A DNA stretch of 64,000 nt from Burkholderiaceae bacterium (GCA_024235955.1 JACKLJ010000002.1:62001-126000), one strand, 5' to 3'; shown: positions 1 through 10,897, counted from the first letter of the stretch. The notes: a model not told the origin generated them from the letters alone. Made by a program: numbers and translations.

Positions 1-2
1 CC

Positions 3-1664
3 GAAGACATCGGCTTCGTCCTGTTCGACGTGCTGCAGGCGCCGGCGCAGCTCGCCGCCCTGCCCGCCTTCGGCGAGGCCGACGAGCCGCTGATGCGCCA
101 GCTGCTGAACGAGATGGCCAAGTTCATCGACGGCGAGATCGCCCCGCTGAACCGCACGGGCGACGAGGTGGGCGCGCAGTGGAAAGACGGCGCCGTGACC
201 ATGCCGCCGGGCTTTCGCGATGCCTACCAGGCCTTCTGGCAGGCCGGCTGGCCGGCGCTGTCGGCCGCGGCGGAAGACGGCGGCCAGGGCCTGCCGGCGG
301 TGATCGAGGCGGTGCTGTACGAGAACCTCTCCGCCGCCAACCACGGCTGGACCATGGCGCCCGGCCTGCTGCACGGTGCCTACGAATGCATCCGCCACCA
401 CGCCAGCGACGAACTGAAAGCGGCCTACCTGGAAAAGGTGGCCATCGGCGAATGGCTGGCCACCATGTGCCTGACCGAGCCGCACGCCGGCAGCGACCTG
501 GGCCTGTGCAGCACCAAGGCCCAGCCGCAGGCCGAAGGCAGCTACGCGCTCAGCGGCACCAAGATCTTCATCTCCGGCGGCGAGCACGACCTGACCGACA
601 ACATCGTTCACCTGGTGCTGGCCCGCCTGCCCGACGCGCCGCCCGGCCCCAAGGGGCTGTCGCTGTTCCTGGTACCCAAGTTCTACGCCGATGGCAGCCG
701 ATCAGCGGTGTTCTGCGAGCGCATCGAGGAAAAGATGGGCCTGCACGGCAGCCCCACTTGCGTGATGCGCTTCGACGCCGCGCGCGGCTGGCTGGTGGGC
801 GAGCCCGGTAAGGGCCTGAACGCCATGTTCGTGATGATGAACGCCGCCCGCCTGCACGTGGCGCTGCAGGGTGTCGGGCTGCTGGGCGCCGCCTGGCAGA
901 AGGCCGACGCCTACGCCGCCGAGCGCAAGCAGATGCGCGCCCCCGGCGCCAGCCAGACGAGCCTGATCTCGGAGCATCCGGCCGTGCAGCGCCTGCTGCA
1001 GACCCAGCGCGCCTGGATCGACGGCGCCCGCGTGCTGGCCTACCAGACCGCCGTCGAGCTGGACATCGCCAGGCATCACCCCGATGCCGCGCGCCGCCAG
1101 CGCGCCGAGCGCTGGTGCGCCCTCACAACCCCTGTGCTCAAGGCCGCCTTCACCCACCAGGCCTTCCATGGCGGCTCCGACTGTCTGCAGGTCTTCGGCG
1201 GCCACGGCTACGTGCGCGAATGGGGCGTGGAGCAGCACGTGCGCGATGCCCGCGTGGCGATGATCTACGAGGGCACCAACGAGATCCAGGCCATCGACCT
1301 GCTGGTGCGCAAGGTGCTGGCCGACGGCGGCGCCGGCCTCAATGCCTTGCTGGCCGAGCTGGAAGCCGATGCCCGCATCGCCGGCAACGCGCCGGCGGCC
1401 GACGCGCTGCACGCGCTGCAGCAGACCACCACCGCCCTCGCCGCCCGCTGCGCGCAGGACGCCACCCTGGCCTACCAAGTGGCCGATGACTACCTGCGCG
1501 CCGTCGCCGTCGGCCTGCTGGCCTGGGCGTGGACCCGCATCGCCGCCAGCGCGCCGGCCGAACCCCGCTGGCAGGCCCCGGCCCGCGCCTTCCGTGCCTG
1601 GGTGCTGCCGGAACTGGCGATGCGCCTGGGCATCGTCGCATCGCTGGAGACCGCTCATGCCTGA
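3..1664 (+). CDS. Acyl-CoA dehydrogenase, 5' end outside the window
   Basis: FAD-dependent acyl-CoA dehydrogenase that oxidises an acyl-CoA to the 2-enoyl-CoA and passes electrons to ETF. The reading frame is open to the left edge and the residues before the first GTG (EDIGFVLFDVLQ) fit the family N-terminus, so the gene starts upstream. The middle-domain motif TEPHAGSD and the C-terminal YEGTNEIQ, with the catalytic-base Glu codon at 1269-1271, are present. It resembles the long (about 600 aa) FadE/DmdC-like type and is paralogous to the enzyme at 24.1-25.9 kb. Its stop overlaps the start of the next gene by 8 bases, so the two are probably cotranscribed. The substrate cannot be told from sequence. 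Confidence 0.93.
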   Translation, partial: EDIGFVLFDVLQAPAQLAALPAFGEADEPLMRQLLNEMAKFIDGEIAPLNRTGDEVGAQWKDGAVTMPPGFRDAYQAFWQAGWPALSAAAEDGGQGLPAVIEAVLYENLSAANHGWTMAPGLLHGAYECIRHHASDELKAAYLEKVAIGEWLATMCLTEPHAGSDLGLCSTKAQPQAEGSYALSGTKIFISGGEHDLTDNIVHLVLARLPDAPPGPKGLSLFLVPKFYADGSRSAVFCERIEEKMGLHGSPTCVMRFDAARGWLVGEPGKGLNAMFVMMNAARLHVALQGVGLLGAAWQKADAYAAERKQMRAPGASQTSLISEHPAVQRLLQTQRAWIDGARVLAYQTAVELDIARHHPDAARRQRAERWCALTTPVLKAAFTHQAFHGGSDCLQVFGGHGYVREWGVEQHVRDARVAMIYEGTNEIQAIDLLVRKVLADGGAGLNALLAELEADARIAGNAPAADALHALQQTTTALAARCAQDATLAYQVADDYLRAVAVGLLAWAWTRIAASAPAEPRWQAPARAFRAWVLPELAMRLGIVASLETAHA

Positions 1665-3414
1665 CGCCGCGCGCGCCTTCTTCCGCCGCGCCCTGCACCT
1701 GGCCACGTGGGTGCTCGGCGCAGTCACGCTGCTGGCCGGCTGTGCCAGTCAGCGCCCGCCGGTGACCGGCGGCACACCCGCCGTCAGCTGCAACGAACTG
1801 GCCGCGCAGTTCAGCTGGCCCGGCCTGCGCATCGGCAGCGCCGAGCCGGTGCCGGACGGTGCCGTCAAGGTGCCCGGCATCGCCCAGCCGATGCCGGCCC
1901 ATTGCGTGGTCAAGGGCGCGATGAACGAGCGCGCCGGCCCGGTGGACGGCAAGCCCTACGCCATCGGCTTCGAGATGCGCCTGCCCACGGCGTGGAACGG
2001 TCGCTTCTTCTACCAGGCCAACGGAGGCCTGGACGGCTTCGTCACACCCGCCTACGGCGACATCCTGGGTGGCGGCCCACCCACCAATGGGCTGTTGCAG
2101 GGCTTCGCGGTGATCAGCTCCGATGCCGGCCATGCGTTCGACCGCAGCACGCCCATCGGCGGCGGCAGCTTCGGGCTCGACCCGCAGGCGCGACGCGACT
2201 ACGGCTACAACGCCGTGGCCCAGCTCACGCCCATGGCCAAGGCGCTGGTGGCGCGCTACTACGGCAAGGCGCCGATGCGCTCCTACCTGGTCGGCACCTC
2301 CAACGGCGGCCGCCACGGCTTCGTCACGGCCTCGCGTCTGCCGGACGCCTACGACGGCATCCTGGCCACCGCGCCCGGCTTCAACCTGCCGCGCGCCGCC
2401 GTGGCGCAGGTGTGGGGCGCCCAGCAACTGGCGCCGCTGGCGCACAAGAGCGACAAGACCGGCCTGCTGGATCTGACCACCGCCGTGCCGCCCGCCAGCG
2501 TGGCGCTGGTGGCCCAGGCCGTGCTGCGCCGCTGCGATGCGCTGGACGGGCTGGCGGACGGCTGGATCGGCGATCTCGTCGCCTGCCAGCGCGCCTTCGA
2601 CGTGCGCCGCGACGTGCCCAGCTGCGCCGGCGCTGCCACGCAGGATTGCCTGCCAGCGGCGCAGAAAGAGGCTTTGGCGCGCATGTTCGCCGGGCCGCAC
2701 ACGGCCGGCGGCGAAGCCGTCTATGCGCCGATGGCCTGGGACCCGGGCGTTGCCGGCAAGGGCTGGGCCCAGTGGAAGCAGGAATACAGCGTCGGCCCGC
2801 GCGATGCGGTGGCGCTGGCCTACGTGTTCACCACCCCGCCGGCTTCGCCCGAAGTGGTCACCGGCCGCGGCAGCACGCTGATCGATTTCGCGCTGGGCTT
2901 CGACCTCACGCGCGACCTGCCGCGCATCCGTGCCACCGAGGGGCGCTACACCGAGTCCGCCATGGGCTTCATGACGCCGCCCGACCCGCTGATGAAGGAC
3001 TTCATCGACCACGGCGGCAAGCTGCTGGTCGCGCATGGCAGCGCCGACCCGGTGTTCTCGCCGCTCGACACCATCGCCTGGTACGAGCGTCTGCGTGCCG
3101 CGCGGGGCGAGCAGCTGGGCGACAGCGTCCGGCTGTTCCTGATCCCGGGCATGAACCACAGCCGCGGCGGACCGGCGGCCGACCAGGTAGACCTGCTGGG
3201 TGCCCTGGTGCGCTGGGTCGAGCAAGGCCAGGCGCCGGCCAGCGTGGTGGCCGCCGCGCGCGGACCTGCCAGCAACGCGCCCAACCCGGAACTCCCGCCT
3301 AGCTGGAGCCCCACGCGCACCCGGCTGCTGTGCCCGTATCCCCAGGTCGCCCGCTACCGCAGCGGCGACCCGGAGCGGGCAGACAGCTTCGTCTGCACCG
3401 CGCCCGGGCCGTGA
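1657..3414 (+). CDS. Tannase/feruloyl esterase family lipoprotein
   Basis: Predicted secreted serine esterase of about 585 aa in the tannase/feruloyl esterase family, which cleaves aromatic esters. The N-terminus is a lipoprotein signal ending in LAGC, so it is probably membrane anchored. The likely nucleophile is Ser215 in GTSNGGRHG, with Asp464 (GSADPV) and His501 (GMNHSRGG). In most of the family the residues next to Ser and His are cysteines joined by a disulfide (CS-D-HC motif); here they are Thr214 and Ser502, so both partners are missing together. ATG 1657 was chosen because it gives a complete signal peptide and overlaps the preceding stop. The substrate is unknown. Confidence 0.85.
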   Translation: MPDAARAFFRRALHLATWVLGAVTLLAGCASQRPPVTGGTPAVSCNELAAQFSWPGLRIGSAEPVPDGAVKVPGIAQPMPAHCVVKGAMNERAGPVDGKPYAIGFEMRLPTAWNGRFFYQANGGLDGFVTPAYGDILGGGPPTNGLLQGFAVISSDAGHAFDRSTPIGGGSFGLDPQARRDYGYNAVAQLTPMAKALVARYYGKAPMRSYLVGTSNGGRHGFVTASRLPDAYDGILATAPGFNLPRAAVAQVWGAQQLAPLAHKSDKTGLLDLTTAVPPASVALVAQAVLRRCDALDGLADGWIGDLVACQRAFDVRRDVPSCAGAATQDCLPAAQKEALARMFAGPHTAGGEAVYAPMAWDPGVAGKGWAQWKQEYSVGPRDAVALAYVFTTPPASPEVVTGRGSTLIDFALGFDLTRDLPRIRATEGRYTESAMGFMTPPDPLMKDFIDHGGKLLVAHGSADPVFSPLDTIAWYERLRAARGEQLGDSVRLFLIPGMNHSRGGPAADQVDLLGALVRWVEQGQAPASVVAAARGPASNAPNPELPPSWSPTRTRLLCPYPQVARYRSGDPERADSFVCTAPGP

Positions 3415-3443
3415 GCCCGCCACCATCATCAGGAGACACCATC

Positions 3444-4019
3444 ATGACGAACACCACGATCCGCGCCCTCGCGCGAGGCGCAGTCATCGGGGCCGCGCTG
3501 GTCGCTGCGGCGCTGGCAACCGGCTGCACCGCCGTCGCCCAGCCCAGACCGGAAACGGCCCAGGCTGCCGCGCCGAATCCGGCCAGCATCCCGGTCGTGC
3601 TGCCACGCACAGAACTGGTTTACGAGGCCATTGCCGAACTTGCCCCCACGCTGGAGCTGGGCGTGGGCCCGCTGGGCGAACGCCGCATGGTGCCCATCAC
3701 GGGCGGCAGCTTCCAGGGGCCGCGGCTAAAGGGCAAGGTGCTGGCCGGCGGCGCCGACCGCCAGCTGCTGCGCAAGGATGGCACGCGCATGCTGGACGCC
3801 CTTTATGAGATGCAGACCGACGACGGCGCCATCATCACCGTCCACAACGAGGTGCTCACGCGCACCGAGGCCGATGGCAAGCCTTACCGCTTCTCGCACG
3901 TCACCCTGACGGCGCCGGAGGGCCCCTACGGCTGGCTCAACCAGGCGGTGTTCGTGGGCACCCTGCACAGCCTGCGGCCACGCTCCGCCGTGCTGATCCG
4001 GGTATACAGGGTGTATTGA
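3444..4019 (+). CDS. DUF3237 family lipoprotein
   Basis: About 191 aa. A signal peptide ends in a lipobox-like ATGC. The rest matches the DUF3237 barrel pattern: ELVYEAIAELAP, then PLGERRMVPITGG, FQGPRLKGKVLAGGADRQLL, a DDGAIITV strand, and a YGWLN..VFVG end. The molecular function of this family is not established. The start ATG has AGGAG at 3431-3435 upstream. It lies 29 bp after the esterase and probably belongs to the same transcript, which hints at a shared role in handling an aromatic or acyl compound; this is inference from position only. Confidence 0.8.
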   Translation: MTNTTIRALARGAVIGAALVAAALATGCTAVAQPRPETAQAAAPNPASIPVVLPRTELVYEAIAELAPTLELGVGPLGERRMVPITGGSFQGPRLKGKVLAGGADRQLLRKDGTRMLDALYEMQTDDGAIITVHNEVLTRTEADGKPYRFSHVTLTAPEGPYGWLNQAVFVGTLHSLRPRSAVLIRVYRVY

Positions 4020-4030
4020 CGAGCCGCCAC

Positions 4031-4053
4031 CGACCGGCCCGGGCCGCCGGTCG
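4031..4053 (+). terminator. GC-rich hairpin after the DUF3237 gene
   Basis: Perfect 8-bp arms CGACCGGC and GCCGGTCG around a 7-nt loop, 11 nt after the stop. No T-run follows, so it could be a Rho-type 3' end or an RNA-stabilising hairpin. Confidence 0.4.
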
Positions 4054-4290
4054 TGCATCGGCTCAATGGCACTATTTTGGTGCAATCGAGGGATCGCCAG
4101 ACCTTCGAAGTGGAGGCACCGGACACGGTGCGGCGCGGGTAAATCCGGATTTTGTAGCGGCCAACCCACGGCGGCGCTTTGGGCAAAGCTATTAAACGTG
4201 TAGCGGCGGTCGATTTTGGGCTATATTTCGTAGCAACACCGGCCCGCGCGGGGCCGCTTCCGACCCAAGCCCACTGAGGAGAACCCTGGA

Positions 4291-4599
4291 ATGAGTTCCA
4301 AAGAAAACGCCGCCACCGGCCAGTTGCTGGCCCTGCTCGAAGCGCGCTACGCCATCCGTGTGATGTGGGCCCTGCGCGACGGCCATGCCCAGACGTTCCG
4401 CCTGCTGCAGGACAGCGTGGGCGGCATCACCCCCAACACGCTGAACACCCGCCTGAAGGAACTGCGCGCCGCCAATCTGGTCACGCACGGCTCCGACGGC
4501 TACAGCCTCACCCCCAGCGGCGCCGATCTGGTCAAGCGCCTGTCGGACCTGCAGGCCTTCGCCACAAAGTGGGTCGCGGCCCAGGCCAAGAAGAAATAA
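4291..4599 (+). CDS. HxlR-like winged-helix transcription regulator
   Basis: A 102-aa protein made of a single winged helix of the HxlR/MarR-like type: N-terminal helix, ITPNTLNTRLKELRAANLV recognition region, wing SDGYSLTPSGADLV and a basic C-terminus. It has no cysteine, so redox sensing of the QorR/HypR kind is unlikely. The start ATG follows GAGGAGAA at a good distance. The 271-bp region upstream carries its own leader, so it is probably a single-gene unit. The target genes and ligand are unknown. Confidence 0.8.
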   Translation: MSSKENAATGQLLALLEARYAIRVMWALRDGHAQTFRLLQDSVGGITPNTLNTRLKELRAANLVTHGSDGYSLTPSGADLVKRLSDLQAFATKWVAAQAKKK

Positions 4600-4652
4600 G
4601 CCGGCCCGGCCGCGCGCCGGCAGCTGAAGCGCCAGCCTCGTCGTGAACGGGG

Positions 4653-4724
4653 CCTGATTTGACAACAAAACAAGCCGCCAGCCCTTTTGTGACGGGCGCA
4701 GGCAGCTATTCAGACCATAGCAAC
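4653..4724 (+). repeat. Repeat A, copy 1
   Basis: Core GGGCGCAGGCAGCTATT preceded by a GCCC...GGGC mini-hairpin. It fills the leader of the FKBP gene, whose ATG begins 4 bp after it. Confidence 0.85.
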
Positions 4725-4727
4725 TCC

Positions 4728-5081
4728 ATGACCACCACCCCCAGCGGCCTGCAGATCGAAGACACCCAGGCGGGCACCGGCGCCGAGGCGCGCAAGGGCC
4801 AGACCGTGACCGTGCACTACACCGGCTGGCTGTTTGAAGGCGGCCAGCAGGGCGCCAAGTTCGATTCCAGCCGCGACCGCAACGATCCGTTCCAGTTCCC
4901 CCTGGGCGCCGGCATGGTGATCCGCGGCTGGGACGAAGGCGTAGCCGGCATGAAAGTGGGCGGCAAGCGCACCCTGATCATCCCGCCCGATCTGGGCTAC
5001 GGCCCGCGCGGCGCCGGCGGCGTGATCCCGCCCAACGCCACCCTCAAGTTCGACGTGGAACTGCTCGGCGTCTCCGGCTGA
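4728..5081 (+). CDS. FKBP-type peptidyl-prolyl isomerase
   Basis: A 117-aa single-domain cytoplasmic FKBP that catalyses cis-trans isomerisation of Xaa-Pro bonds. Family landmarks are VTVHYTGWL, FDSSRDRNDPFQFPLGAGMVIRGW, VGGKRTLIIPPDLGYG and the closing LKFDVELLGV. An in-frame TTG upstream would start inside repeat A; ATG 4728 matches the usual family start. No good Shine-Dalgarno precedes it because the leader is repeat sequence. It ends before a strong terminator and lies just ahead of the grpE-dnaK-dnaJ genes, but appears to be a separate unit. Confidence 0.92.
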   Translation: MTTTPSGLQIEDTQAGTGAEARKGQTVTVHYTGWLFEGGQQGAKFDSSRDRNDPFQFPLGAGMVIRGWDEGVAGMKVGGKRTLIIPPDLGYGPRGAGGVIPPNATLKFDVELLGVSG

Positions 5082-5090
5082 GCCCCCGTT

Positions 5091-5135
5091 GCCGGGCCTG
5101 CCCGGCATCTGTTCAGGCCGCCTCCGGGCGGCCTG
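5091..5135 (+). terminator. Double hairpin after the FKBP gene
   Basis: Two consecutive inverted repeats: GCCGGGC/GCCCGGC with a 2-nt loop (5091-5106) and a 9-bp perfect stem CAGGCCGCC/GGCGGCCTG with loop TCCG (5114-5135), followed by CTCGTTT. Likely the terminator that separates the FKBP gene from grpE. Confidence 0.75.
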
Positions 5136-5210
5136 CTCGTTTCCGACGACGGCTTGAGCGCGAAATCGCCCTTCCGGACCGTTTTTTTGGCGTTTTTCCC
5201 TCGAAAAGCC

Positions 5211-5238
5211 CTTGAAAATGCCCGCCCGGCGCCCATCT
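5211..5238 (+). promoter_or_regulatory. Sigma-32 heat-shock promoter of grpE-dnaK-dnaJ
   Basis: The -35 box CTTGAAA (5211-5217) and the -10 box GCCCATCT (5231-5238) are separated by 13 nt, close to the RpoH consensus CTTGAAA and CCCCATNT. Transcription would start near 5245, about 40 nt before grpE. No CIRCE element is visible, so heat control is probably by RpoH. Confidence 0.8.
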
Positions 5239-5284
5239 GGAGCCTCGTAAGCCTCATCAGAACGAATTTCAGACAACGAGCAGC

Positions 5285-5866
5285 ATGTCCGACCAACCCC
5301 ACCGCCCTTTCACGGCGCACGGCGCCAACCCCACCGACCCGCCCATGAGCCCGGAAGAACTGGAAGCCGTCGCTGCCGCCAACGAGGCCGACGCCGCCGC
5401 CCAGCTTGAAAACACCCAGGCGGAGCTCAAAGCCCTGCAGGCCAAAGTGGCTGATCTGGGCGACCAGGCACTGCGTGCCCAGGCCGAGGCCCAGAACGCC
5501 CGCCGCCGCGCTGATGAAGAAATCGCCAAGAACCGCAAGTTCGCCATCGAGGCCTTCGCCGAGAGCCTGCTGCCGGTGATCGACAGCCTGGAAGCCGGTC
5601 TCAAGGTTGACAACGCCACCGCCGAACAGCTGCGCGAAGGCACCGAAGCCACGCTGCGCCAGCTGGTCGCCGCGCTGGAGCGCAACAAGGTGGCCGAGAT
5701 CAACCCGCCCGCCGGCGCCAGGTTCGACCCGACGCTGCAGCAGGCCATCAGCATGGTGCCCGCCGACCAGGAAGCCAACACCGTGGTCAGCGTGCTGCAG
5801 AAGGGCTACACCATCGCCGACCGCGTGCTGCGCCCGGCCCTGGTGACCGTCACGGCGCCCAAATAA
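5285..5866 (+). CDS. grpE: GrpE nucleotide exchange factor
   Basis: 193 aa. GrpE is the homodimeric exchange factor that releases ADP from DnaK. The sequence shows the long N-terminal coiled coil (about residues 35-90), the four-helix region, and the C-terminal beta wing ending in LQKGYTIADRVLRPALVTV. The length is typical. It is the first gene of the heat-shock group, directly behind the sigma-32 promoter. Confidence 0.97.
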   Translation: MSDQPHRPFTAHGANPTDPPMSPEELEAVAAANEADAAAQLENTQAELKALQAKVADLGDQALRAQAEAQNARRRADEEIAKNRKFAIEAFAESLLPVIDSLEAGLKVDNATAEQLREGTEATLRQLVAALERNKVAEINPPAGARFDPTLQQAISMVPADQEANTVVSVLQKGYTIADRVLRPALVTVTAPK

Positions 5867-5904
5867 ACGCGCGCCAGGCCCTGCCACGCTTGAAAAACGG
5901 CCAG

Positions 5905-5913
5905 TTATCCACA
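5905..5913 (+). promoter_or_regulatory. Perfect DnaA-box match between grpE and dnaK
   Basis: TTATCCACA is identical to the strongest DnaA box. It is a single site, so binding by DnaA is only a possibility and it is not an origin. Confidence 0.3.
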
Positions 5914-5956
5914 GCTTCGGAACATCCAACCAATTCAGCCCACACGGAGAACAAAC

Positions 5957-7900
<1,944 letters not shown>

Positions 7901-7948
7901 AGCGGCTGCCCGGCGCAGGCCTGATGGGCCGCGCCGCCATGGCTTCTG

Positions 7949-7983
7949 CCGCGCAGCCGGTTCCCTGGAATCGGGCTGCGCGG
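7949..7983 (+). terminator. Long hairpin between dnaK and dnaJ
   Basis: A nearly perfect 16-bp stem: CCGCGCAGCC pairs with GGCTGCGCGG and GGTTCC with GGAATC around a 2-nt loop, with one bulged G, followed by CTTTCGTTTG. It probably acts as a partial terminator or processing hairpin that lowers dnaJ relative to dnaK. Confidence 0.7.
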
Positions 7984-8013
7984 CTTTCGTTTGTGTGTGA
8001 TTGAGAGTCTCGA

Positions 8014-9144
8014 ATGGCCAAACGCGACTACTACGAAGTCCTGGGCGTACCCAAGAACGCCTCGCAGGACGAGATCAAGAAAGCCTTCCGCAAGCTGGCG
8101 ATGAAGTACCACCCTGACCGCAACCAGGGTGATGCGGGCGAGTCCGAGGCCAAGTTCAAGGAGGCCAAGGAGGCCTACGAAATCCTGACCGACACGCAGA
8201 AGAAGGCCGCCTACGACCAGTTCGGCCACGCCGGCGTGGACCCGAGCATGCGCGGCGGCCCGGAAGGTTTTGGCGGCTTCGCCGAGGCCTTCGGCGACAT
8301 CTTCGGCGACATCTTCGGGGCCCGCAACGGCGGCGGTGGCCGCGGCGGCCGTCAGATGTACCGTGGGGCCGACCTCAGCTACGCCATGGAGATCACGCTG
8401 GAAGAAGCCGCCGCCGGCAAGGAGGCGCAGATCCGCATTCCCACCTGGGACGAATGCGTGACCTGCCACGGGTCCGGCGCCAAGGCCGGCACCAGCGCCT
8501 CCACCTGCAGCACCTGCCAGGGCCAGGGCGTGGTGCAGATGCGCCAGGGCTTCTTCAGCGTGCAGCAGACCTGCCCGCACTGCCGGGGCACCGGCAAGAT
8601 CATCAAGGACCCGTGCGGCACCTGCCACGGCCAGGGCAAGGTGCGCAACCAGAAGACGCTGGAAGTGAAGATACCCGCCGGCATCGACGACGGCATGCGC
8701 ATCCGCTCGGCCGGCAACGGTGAGCCCGGCACCAACGGCGGCCCGCCCGGCGATCTGCTGATCGAGATCCGGGTCAAGAAGCACGACATCTTCGAGCGCG
8801 ACGGTGACGACCTGCACTGCGTGGTGCCGGTGGGCTTTGCCATCGCGGCACTGGGCGGCGAGATCGAGGTGCCCACGCTGAACGGCAAGGCCGCCATCGA
8901 CATCCCCGAAGGCACCCAGGCCGGCAAGCAGTTCCGCCTGCGCGGCAAGGGCATCAAGGGCGTGCGCGCCAGCTACCCGGGCGACCTGTACTGCCACATC
9001 AGCGTGGAAACGCCGGTCAAGCTCACCGAGCACCAGAAGAAGCTGCTCAAGGAGTTCGACGAATCGATCCGCAAGGGCGGCGCCAAGCATTCGCCCGGCG
9101 GTGAAAGCTGGGCCGACAAGGTCAAGAGCTTCTTCGGCGCGTAA
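8014..9144 (+). CDS. dnaJ: Chaperone DnaJ (Hsp40)
   Basis: 376 aa, type I DnaJ. It has the J domain with the HPD motif (MKYHPDRNQG), a Gly/Phe-rich linker (GGFAEAFGDIFGDIFG), four CxxCxGxG zinc repeats (CVTCHGSG, CSTCQGQG, CPHCRGTG, CGTCHGQG) and the C-terminal substrate domain. It stimulates the DnaK ATPase and delivers clients. It follows dnaK after the hairpin. Confidence 0.98.
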   Translation: MAKRDYYEVLGVPKNASQDEIKKAFRKLAMKYHPDRNQGDAGESEAKFKEAKEAYEILTDTQKKAAYDQFGHAGVDPSMRGGPEGFGGFAEAFGDIFGDIFGARNGGGGRGGRQMYRGADLSYAMEITLEEAAAGKEAQIRIPTWDECVTCHGSGAKAGTSASTCSTCQGQGVVQMRQGFFSVQQTCPHCRGTGKIIKDPCGTCHGQGKVRNQKTLEVKIPAGIDDGMRIRSAGNGEPGTNGGPPGDLLIEIRVKKHDIFERDGDDLHCVVPVGFAIAALGGEIEVPTLNGKAAIDIPEGTQAGKQFRLRGKGIKGVRASYPGDLYCHISVETPVKLTEHQKKLLKEFDESIRKGGAKHSPGGESWADKVKSFFGA

Positions 9145-9202
9145 GCTCGGCGGCGGCGCGGGCGCCTCCGGGCCTTCCGCACCGCCAACATACGCCCGCC
9201 AC

Positions 9203-10897
9203 ATGCCCCTGTTCTCCCGCCGGCCCTCGGCTACCGCCCCCTTCGCACTGGGCCTGGCGGGTGGCCCCGCGCGCGGCGGTTCGCCCGCGCGGCTGATCTT
9301 CCTGGCCACCTTCTGGATGGTGGCGCTGGGCAACTGGCCGCTCTGGGAGCAGCTGGCTCGGCTGCCGGAGCTGGCCAACTGGCGCGGCGTGGCCTTCGGG
9401 CTGGCATTCGCCGTCATCATCGGCGGCGGCATCGCGCTGCTGCTGGCGCTGCTGGCCTGGCGCTTCACGCTCAAACCCGCGCTCACGCTGTTCCTGCTGG
9501 CGGCCGCCTTCGGCGCCTACTTCATGCACACCTACGGCGTGGTGATCGACCGCAGCATGATGGTCAACACCCTCTCCACGGATTCACGCGAGGTGCGCGA
9601 CCTGCTCTCCTGGCGCATGGCACTGGTGGTGGGCGTGCTGGGCCTGCTGCCGGCCGTGGCGGTGTGGCGCAGACGCCTGGCCTGGCCCGGCTGGCCGCGC
9701 CAGCTGCTGCGCAACCTGGGGCTGGCCCTGCTGTCGCTGGCGCTGGCCGTGGGCGCGCTGATGCTGGTGTTCCAGGATTTCGCGTCGGTCATGCGCAACC
9801 ACACGCAGCTGCGCTACCTGATCAACCCGCTCAATTCCTTCTACGCCCTGGCCACCCTGGTCTGGGAGCCCGGCAAGCGCGAGCGTGGCCCGGTGCAACC
9901 GCTGAGCGAAGATGCCCACCTGCCCGCCCTGCCGCCCGGCGCCAAGCCGCCGCTGGTGGTGCTGGTGCTGGGCGAAACCGCGCGCGCCGACCACTTTGCC
10001 CTCAACGGCTACCCGCGCCCCACCACGCCGGAGCTGGAGAAACTGGGCGTGGCCAGCCTGCGCAACGTCTGGTCCTGCGGCACCAACACGGCGGCCTCGG
10101 TGCCCTGCATGTTCTCCCCGCTCAGCCGCGGTGATTTTGAGAACCGGAAGACCGACACCGAAGGCCTGGCCGATGTGCTGCAGCGCGCCGGCTACGCCGT
10201 GCTCTGGATCGACAACCAGGCCGGCGGCTGCAAGGGCGTATGCCAGCGCGTGCCCACCGTGCGCTACCACGAACTAAACGCCCCGGGCCTGTGCGGTGAC
10301 GGCGAATGTTTCGACGAAGTCATGCTGCACGGCCTGCAGGCCCGCATCGACCAGCTCCCAGCCGAGCGCCGCGCCCGCGGCGTGGTGGTGTTCATGCACC
10401 AGATGGGCAGCCACGGCCCGGCCTACTACAAGCGCACGCCCCCGCAGTTCAAGCGCTTCATGCCCGAGTGCGCCTCCAACGCGCTGCAGCAGTGCGGCCG
10501 GCAGGAAGTGGTCAACGCCTTCGACAACACCATCCTCTACACCGACCACTTCCTGGCCTCGGTGATCGGCTGGCTGCAGCAGCACGAAGACCATTGGGCG
10601 CCGGCGATGAGCTACGCCTCCGACCATGGTGAATCGCTGGGCGAGAACGGCCTGTACCTGCACGGCCTGCCCTACGGCATTGCCCCCGACGAGCAGAAAC
10701 GCCCCGCCTGGATCACCTGGCTGTCCCCCGGCTTCCAGGCCGAAACCGGCATCACCACCGCCTGCGTGCAGGCCAAGCAAGACGAAGAGTTTTCGCACGA
10801 CAACTACTTCCACTCCATGCTCGGCCTGCTGGGCGTGCAGACCAGGGTGCACGAAGCGCCGCTGGATATCTTTGCGAGTTGCCGCAAGCCGGGTTGA
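9203..10897 (+). CDS. eptA: Lipid A phosphoethanolamine transferase
   Basis: About 564 aa, inner membrane. The N-terminal part has about five membrane segments (DUF1705 region) and the periplasmic part is an alkaline-phosphatase/sulfatase fold. The metal site LGETARADHF, the nucleophile Thr296 in SCGTNTAASVPCMFS and the SDHGESLGENGLYLHGLPY motif match EptA. The enzyme adds phosphoethanolamine from phosphatidylethanolamine to lipid A, lowering negative charge and polymyxin binding. ATG 9203 was chosen; longer starts would run into dnaJ. No two-component regulator lies nearby, so control is unclear. Confidence 0.92.
   Translation: MPLFSRRPSATAPFALGLAGGPARGGSPARLIFLATFWMVALGNWPLWEQLARLPELANWRGVAFGLAFAVIIGGGIALLLALLAWRFTLKPALTLFLLAAAFGAYFMHTYGVVIDRSMMVNTLSTDSREVRDLLSWRMALVVGVLGLLPAVAVWRRRLAWPGWPRQLLRNLGLALLSLALAVGALMLVFQDFASVMRNHTQLRYLINPLNSFYALATLVWEPGKRERGPVQPLSEDAHLPALPPGAKPPLVVLVLGETARADHFALNGYPRPTTPELEKLGVASLRNVWSCGTNTAASVPCMFSPLSRGDFENRKTDTEGLADVLQRAGYAVLWIDNQAGGCKGVCQRVPTVRYHELNAPGLCGDGECFDEVMLHGLQARIDQLPAERRARGVVVFMHQMGSHGPAYYKRTPPQFKRFMPECASNALQQCGRQEVVNAFDNTILYTDHFLASVIGWLQQHEDHWAPAMSYASDHGESLGENGLYLHGLPYGIAPDEQKRPAWITWLSPGFQAETGITTACVQAKQDEEFSHDNYFHSMLGLLGVQTRVHEAPLDIFASCRKPG

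Noticed and set aside
4659..4727. A 23-residue N-terminal extension of the FKBP from a TTG start
   Set aside because: It would translate repeat A; the family start fits ATG 4728.
5905..5913. A replication origin suggested by the DnaA box
   Set aside because: A single box, no AT-rich unwinding region, no dnaA or dnaN nearby.
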